A stretch of DNA of 9,932 nt from Anaerolineales bacterium (GTDB lineage: Bacteria > Chloroflexota > Anaerolineae > B4-G1 > DUEL01). Position 1 is the first letter of the stretch. Every line of letters begins with the position of its first letter. The notes beneath the pieces are model-generated. The model searched no databases, was not told the DNA's origin, and saw only the letters and a list, made by a program, of their open reading frames with translations. The position numbers and the translations under genes are program-made. Where the stretch lies: the NCBI GenBank assembly GCA_015662065.1, contig DQUX01000137.1, positions 1-9,932 of the forward strand, in the 5' to 3' direction. This document shows, in pieces, positions 6,849 through 9,932 of the stretch.

Positions 6849-7040
6849 ACCAGCCGCGCAGGGGGACGCCATCCCGCGCCGGGAAGGGGATCTCTTTGAA
6901 GGAAAGGCCGTGGTAGGCCGGGCTGGTGCGGACGTCGGGGGAGCGGCGGGCGATCATCCGCCCGCTGGCGATCCAGCCCCCCCTCCCACGCCCGCCAGCA
7001 GAAAGAGGAGCGCAACCAGCCCCCACTCCAGGAGACTCAC
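6844..7040 (-). pseudogene. Truncated, frameshifted alpha/beta hydrolase, N-terminal remnant
   Basis: The reading frame opens with a GTG at 7040 that overlaps the PrsW-type stop (GTGA) and encodes a membrane segment (SLLEWGLVALLFLLAGVGGG), then hits a stop at 6956-6954. The frame reached by adding one base in the G7 run at 6983-6977 continues as GGWIASGRMIARRSPDV and SPAYHGLSFKEIPFPARDGV followed by PLRGWFI. This is the usual start of membrane-anchored alpha/beta hydrolases (a helix, a loop, then FPxRDGxxLRGW). The similarity stops at about 6844, at the stop codon of the convergent glycosyltransferase; nucleophile elbow, Asp and His are all missing. It is therefore a 5' gene fragment with no function expected. 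The frameshift could be a homopolymer sequencing error; the truncation could not. Confidence 0.75.
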
Positions 7041-8245
7041 ACCGCTTTCTCCCCTCGCCCCAACACCCACCCTGCCCACAGCATCCCGGCCAGCGCCGCC
7101 GCCGCCAGGAGCACCAGGGTCCCCGTTAGCAGCAGGGTCGTCAGCCCGGCGATCCCTGTCCGAACCGGGCCGTTCGCCCCGCCGGCCGCTGCCAGGCCGC
7201 TGATGGCCGCTCCAACCGCCAGGCCGTTCCACATCCCGTGGACCCCCACCGCGCCGATGAAGGCCAGCGCCAGCCGCCACGGCCGTCTTCCGGCCCACAG
7301 CTCCCCCCACCCCCAGCCCATCAGCCCGCCGGTGGCGCAGTGCATCAGCGTCGCCGCCAATCGGCTCAGGATGCCCGGCCCCCAGAGAACGCCGCCGACA
7401 GCGCCGTTCATCAGGTTCTCCGCCAGGGCAAACCCCGCGCCGGAGGCCACCCCCAGGAGGAAAGCCCGCGCCGGACGGGGCCGCAGCCAAGTTCCCACCA
7501 GGGCCATCCCCAAGGTCTTCGTCGTCTCCTCCACCAGCGGCGTCGCCACGGACACAAAGGCCAGAGCGACCAGCACCACCCCAGGGGTCAGGAGGTCCAG
7601 CAGGGCCTGAGGGTCGTAGAGGAGGGTGGGATCGCTCAGCCGCTCCCCCAACGATCCCAGGCCCTCCGGGCCACCCGGCAGCAGCCCCAGTGCCAGCGCG
7701 CCCATCGCCAGGACTACGACCAGCCCCACCTCGACGACCATCGCCAGGCCGGTGCCCAGGAGAGCCCCGCCCGCCAACCCACCGATCACGTCCCGCCAGG
7801 TCCCCCCCTTTCCCTCCAGCGCCCGCCCCACAGCGTCCAGGATCAGCATAGGCAGCAGGGTCATAGTGAGGGCATTGATGGGCGGCAGGAGGTAGGCCGG
7901 GGCCAGGTCCAGCAGGGAGATCAGCAACCCACTGACCAGCAGAGGGAAAAGCACTGCCCACAGCACCCAAGTCCTCCGGGGGTGGAAGGGACGGGAGGGC
8001 CGTCCTCGCCAGACCCCCCAGCCGGCCACGGCCAAGGAGAGCCCCAGCCCACCTCCCAGCACCGCCAGGGTCAGGGCCTGCTGAATAGTCAGGCCATCTG
8101 GCGCACCCTCTCCGGCTAAAGCGGGCAGGGCGATCATCAGCGGACCGCACGCACAGGCGGTGACGGCGACGGCGAGGCCCGCCAGCCCCACCGCCAGCCC
8201 CAGGGCCTGACGCGGGGAGGAAGAGGAGGGCACGGGCCCTTGCAT
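7037..8245 (-). CDS. PrsW-family intramembrane metalloprotease-like protein
   Basis: A 402-residue multi-pass membrane protein of the PrsW/CPBP-like superfamily. In Bacillus, PrsW makes the site-1 cut of an anti-sigma factor; the substrate here is unknown. All four family motifs are present: LVEETTK (Glu239, Glu240), GFALAEN (Glu276, Asn277), SRLAATLMHCATGG (Arg295, His302) and GVHGMWNG (His336, Asn340). Hydrophobic segments fill most of the protein, beginning at about 14-45. The start at 8245 is preferred because GGAGGAGGG lies 7 nt ahead. An alternative ATG at 8302 overlaps the upstream stop (ATGA) but would add 19 residues coded with AGA, CGA and AGG codons that are rare in the neighbours. 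It is probably cotranscribed with the upstream DsbA-cyclophilin gene, hinting at a shared envelope-stress or protein-quality role. Confidence 0.85.
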   Translation of the reverse strand: MQGPVPSSSSPRQALGLAVGLAGLAVAVTACACGPLMIALPALAGEGAPDGLTIQQALTLAVLGGGLGLSLAVAGWGVWRGRPSRPFHPRRTWVLWAVLFPLLVSGLLISLLDLAPAYLLPPINALTMTLLPMLILDAVGRALEGKGGTWRDVIGGLAGGALLGTGLAMVVEVGLVVVLAMGALALGLLPGGPEGLGSLGERLSDPTLLYDPQALLDLLTPGVVLVALAFVSVATPLVEETTKTLGMALVGTWLRPRPARAFLLGVASGAGFALAENLMNGAVGGVLWGPGILSRLAATLMHCATGGLMGWGWGELWAGRRPWRLALAFIGAVGVHGMWNGLAVGAAISGLAAAGGANGPVRTGIAGLTTLLLTGTLVLLAAAALAGMLWAGWVLGRGEKAV

Positions 8246-8298
8246 CGCCCTACCCTCCTCCCCGCTCTGTCGTTCTCTCACCTTCGGTTCCGGGCCGT

Positions 8299-9546
8299 TC
8301 ATCGCTCCTCGATGATGATGGTCTCGATCACGTCTCCCGGAGGGGCCTCCGGGTCGCTGGGGTCCCGAGGGGTCAGGCTCTCCACCACGTCCATCCCCTC
8401 CACCACCTTGCCGATGACGGTGTAGTGGCCGTCCAGGCCCGGCTGGGGAGAGAGGGTGATGAAGAACTGGCTGCCGCCGGTGTTGGGGCCGGCGCTGGCG
8501 ATCCCCACGACCCCGGCCTGGTCGAAGCTCAGGCTGGTGATCTCGTCGTCGCACTGGTAGCCGGGCCCTCCCGCCCCCGTGCCGGTGGGGTCGCCCGCCT
8601 GGACCACGAAGCCGGGGACGACCCGGTGGAAGGTGACGCCGTCGTACCAGCCCTCCTGGGCCAGAAAGACGAAGCTGTTGACGTTGGCCGGGGCTTGATC
8701 GGCGTAGAGCTCGATGACGATGTCCCCCTTGGCCGTGCGGATGTTGGCCAGGTACTGACGGTCCGGATCGATCACCTGGGGCGGAGGGGCGTCAAACTGC
8801 TCCAGCATCGCCAGGCGGATGAAGGCATCTATGCCCAGGTAGGATAGCCCCCACTGATCGGTGGGATACACCCTCCCGTTGACGATGAAGGTAGGGGTGC
8901 CCGGAAGCTGGAGGGCCGCCGCATCCTGATATTGGCCCAACACCTTCTCCTGGAAGGCGTGGTTATCCAGGTCCTGGCTGAACCGATCCACATCCAGCCC
9001 CAGTTCACGGGCATAGCCGGCCAGCACCTGAGGCATCTGGTCGGCGGGCAGTTGGGCCCACTCCATATACCGCTCGAAGAGCAGGTCGTGCATCTCCCAG
9101 AAGGCCCCCTGGGCACCGGCAGCCTCCGCCGCCTCGGCGGTGATGAGGGCCTTGTCGTGGTAACCCAGCGGGAAATGGCGAAAGATGAAGCGCAGATTGT
9201 CTCCGTGCGTCTCTACCAGAGACGCCAGCGCGGGCTCGAACCGCGCGCAGCCCGGTCACTGGAAGTCGGCGTACTCGATCATGGTGATCGGCGCATCGGC
9301 AGGGCCGCGGATCCAATCCTGGTCGGTGACCGGGGGCAGCCCCTCGGCGACCGTTCCGACGGGGGGCGCGGCCCGGCAGACAGCCTGACCCGGCTCGGTC
9401 GTCGCCGGTGGGGTCGTGGCCGTTGGGACCGTGGGGGTGACCACCAACGTGGGGACATTGCTGGTGGGGGGTGGCTCCTCACCGCCACAGCCCGCCGCTA
9501 CGGCCAGCAGGGCCACCGCGATGGTCAGGAACAAAGCCTTTCGCAT
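8299..9546 (-). CDS. Candidate selenoprotein: lipoprotein with DsbA-like thioredoxin domain fused to cyclophilin-type peptidyl-prolyl isomerase (in-frame TGA at codon 97)
   Basis: A predicted 415-residue envelope folding factor. It begins with a signal peptide and lipobox-like AAGC (Cys20), then a Pro/Thr linker (about 22-53). The DsbA-like domain (about 72-250) has IEYADFQ, then codon 97 TGA, then PGCARFEPAL; all the close family pattern has Cys at that position, giving CPGC. Its cis-Pro loop is GTPTF (216-220). The cyclophilin domain (about 266-390) has FHRVV (Arg308), FVVQAGD and GGSQFFITL (Gln360). No other stop or frameshift breaks the 318 codons after the TGA, and GC-rich third positions continue. 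Five other genes in this window end with TGA, so the codon is not globally reassigned. The start ATG follows AGGAGGT by 4 nt. Alternatives are a nonsense mutation or base-call error; an internal ATG at 9093 would lose the active site. Confidence 0.85.
9207..9225 (-). promoter_or_regulatory. SECIS-like hairpin downstream of the in-frame TGA
   Basis: In the mRNA, GCGUCUC-UGGUA-GAGACGC forms a perfect 7-bp stem with a 5-nt loop. It begins 30 nt after the TGA, and the apical loop starts after 37 nt with a G at its second position. As I recall the bacterial SECIS rules (G in the first two loop bases, loop 16-37 nt from the UGA), it sits at the far limit. A nearer fold, CGGGCU (9254-9249) with AGCCCG (9236-9231), could compete or cooperate. 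Confidence 0.45.
9256..9258 (-). other. In-frame TGA, candidate selenocysteine codon in a UxxC active site
   Basis: The codon reads TGA on the minus strand where the first Cys of the thioredoxin-fold CxxC is expected (TGC to TGA is one base). The resolving Cys100 is intact. The next base is C, as in the well-studied fdhF selenocysteine codon of E. coli. Sec in place of the nucleophilic Cys is a known pattern in thioredoxin-fold selenoproteins. Incorporation is inferred, not shown. Confidence 0.6.
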
Positions 9547-9557
9547 CTAGACCTCCT

Positions 9558-9573
9558 CGATTGAATTGAATCG
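9558..9573. promoter_or_regulatory. Dyad-symmetric operator candidate over the predicted transcription start
   Basis: CGATTGAATTGAATCG is a 16-bp palindrome apart from two opposed G positions (14 of 16 symmetric). It lies between the extended -10 element and the ribosome site, spanning the predicted transcription start, where a repressor would block initiation. No cognate regulator is seen in the window. Confidence 0.35.
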
Positions 9574-9574
9574 T

Positions 9575-9583
9575 ATTTTACCA
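9575..9583 (-). promoter_or_regulatory. Extended -10 promoter of the DsbA-cyclophilin/PrsW operon
   Basis: On the minus strand TGG-TAAAAT (9583 to 9575) matches an extended -10 element (TGnTAtaaT) in one of the few AT-rich stretches of the window. No good -35 box is seen 17 bp upstream, which extended -10 promoters tolerate. Transcription would start near 9568, about 20 nt before the ATG. Confidence 0.45.
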
Positions 9584-9710
9584 CGAAGGAGCGAAGCCCA
9601 CCACTAGGGATTCGCGGGCTCCTCTCCGGTCTGAAAGCGCCGGTGCCGGACGGCCTTCTCCCAGCCCTGCCAGTTCACGGCGGGGCGGATTGGGGTGTCC
9701 GAACTCACGC

Positions 9711-9735
9711 CCGAAGCCCAGCGGGTGCGCTTCGG
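9711..9735. repeat. Inverted repeat in the gene-free right end
   Basis: CCGAAGC (9711-9717) and GCTTCGG (9729-9735) form a perfect 7-bp stem around an 11-nt loop. It has no T run on either side and no gene next to it. The surrounding 9584-9833 stretch has only short open frames without family features or good start sites, so I read it as non-coding. Confidence 0.45.
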
Positions 9736-9833
9736 ATTGGGGGCGAGGTGGTTGGCTATGGCCCTCATCCCTCACCCGGGGTGTGATTCATATTTGGGAC
9801 ACGCTACCCCATTGGGCAGGCACTTATGATGGC

Positions 9834-9929
9834 GGACGGCCTTCGACTGCGGCCCCTCGCGTCGCTCGGGGCCTCCGCTCAGGCCACACAAGTCACCACT
9901 GAGCGGAGTGGGCGAAGCGGACGCCGTCC
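9834..9929. repeat. 96-bp nested inverted-repeat element (branched, REP-like)
   Basis: An outer stem pairs GGACGGC (9834-9840) with GCCGTCC (9923-9929) and continues, across a 5-nt bulge, as CTTCG (9841-9845) with CGAAG (9913-9917). Inside are two hairpins side by side: GGCCCC (9851-9856) with GGGGCC (9868-9873), and CTCCGCTCAG (9873-9882) with CTGAGCGGAG (9899-9908, perfect 10 bp, 16-nt loop). The two share base 9873. Such layouts are typical of dispersed REP/MITE-like intergenic repeats. No protein is encoded in it. Confidence 0.65.
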
Positions 9930-9932
9930 TGA

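Noticed and set aside
6954..8150. Alternative minus-strand frame across the PrsW-like gene
   Set aside because: Mostly a Gly/Arg-rich shadow of the PrsW-like gene; only its last 28 codons are meaningful, as the start of the hydrolase remnant.
8299..9093. Separate gene starting at the ATG at 9093
   Set aside because: The residues just before this ATG (back to the TGA) are well-formed DsbA-like sequence in the same frame. A start here would lack signal peptide and active site, and no good ribosome site was seen.
9256..9258. General reassignment of TGA to an amino acid
   Set aside because: The DUF35, methyltransferase, glycosyltransferase, PrsW-like and cyclophilin genes all end with TGA at the expected C-termini, so TGA is a normal stop in this organism.
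9578..9902. Short open frames on both strands in the right end
   Set aside because: They are 65-70 codons long with no ribosome sites, overlap inverted repeats and have no recognisable domain; more likely non-coding.

Overview
The window looks like a chromosomal segment of a high-GC, probably thermophilic Chloroflexota-like bacterium. This placement is inferred from the very GC-rich third codon positions, the Pro/Thr-rich linkers behind lipoprotein signals, an archaeal-style HMG-CoA synthase/thiolase/DUF35 cassette, and RNase J; it is not proven by a marker gene. I saw no rRNA, tRNA, intact insertion sequence or CRISPR array.

Plus strand, 1-6848. A tight three-gene operon opens the window: the 3' part of HMG-CoA synthase, a thiolase of the archaeal/SCP2 type, and a small zinc-ribbon/OB-fold DUF35 protein, which together serve the first steps of the mevalonate pathway. 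After a long imperfect palindrome and a good sigma-70 promoter comes a secreted lipoprotein with two LysM domains, closed by a strong hairpin. Then follow a SpoU-family RNA methyltransferase, RNase J and a GT4-type glycosyltransferase. Two copies of a 37-bp G-rich repeat, 74 bp apart, sit at the methyltransferase stop codon and in the RNase J leader.

Minus strand, 9583-6844. An extended -10 promoter with an overlapping dyad drives a lipoprotein that fuses a DsbA-like thioredoxin fold to a cyclophilin-type peptidyl-prolyl isomerase. Its first active-site cysteine codon is an in-frame TGA (9256-9258), so the expected CPGC reads UPGC. The frame stays open and family-like for 318 codons beyond it, and a perfect 7-bp hairpin with a G-containing loop begins 30 nt downstream. 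This is a candidate selenoprotein and the main discovery of the window; a nonsense mutation or base-call error is the alternative. Downstream lie a PrsW-type intramembrane protease and the broken 5' end of an alpha/beta hydrolase gene, which is frameshifted and cut off at the glycosyltransferase stop codon.

The last 385 bases contain no convincing gene. They hold a 7-bp hairpin and, at the very end, a 96-bp nested inverted-repeat element able to fold into a branched structure.
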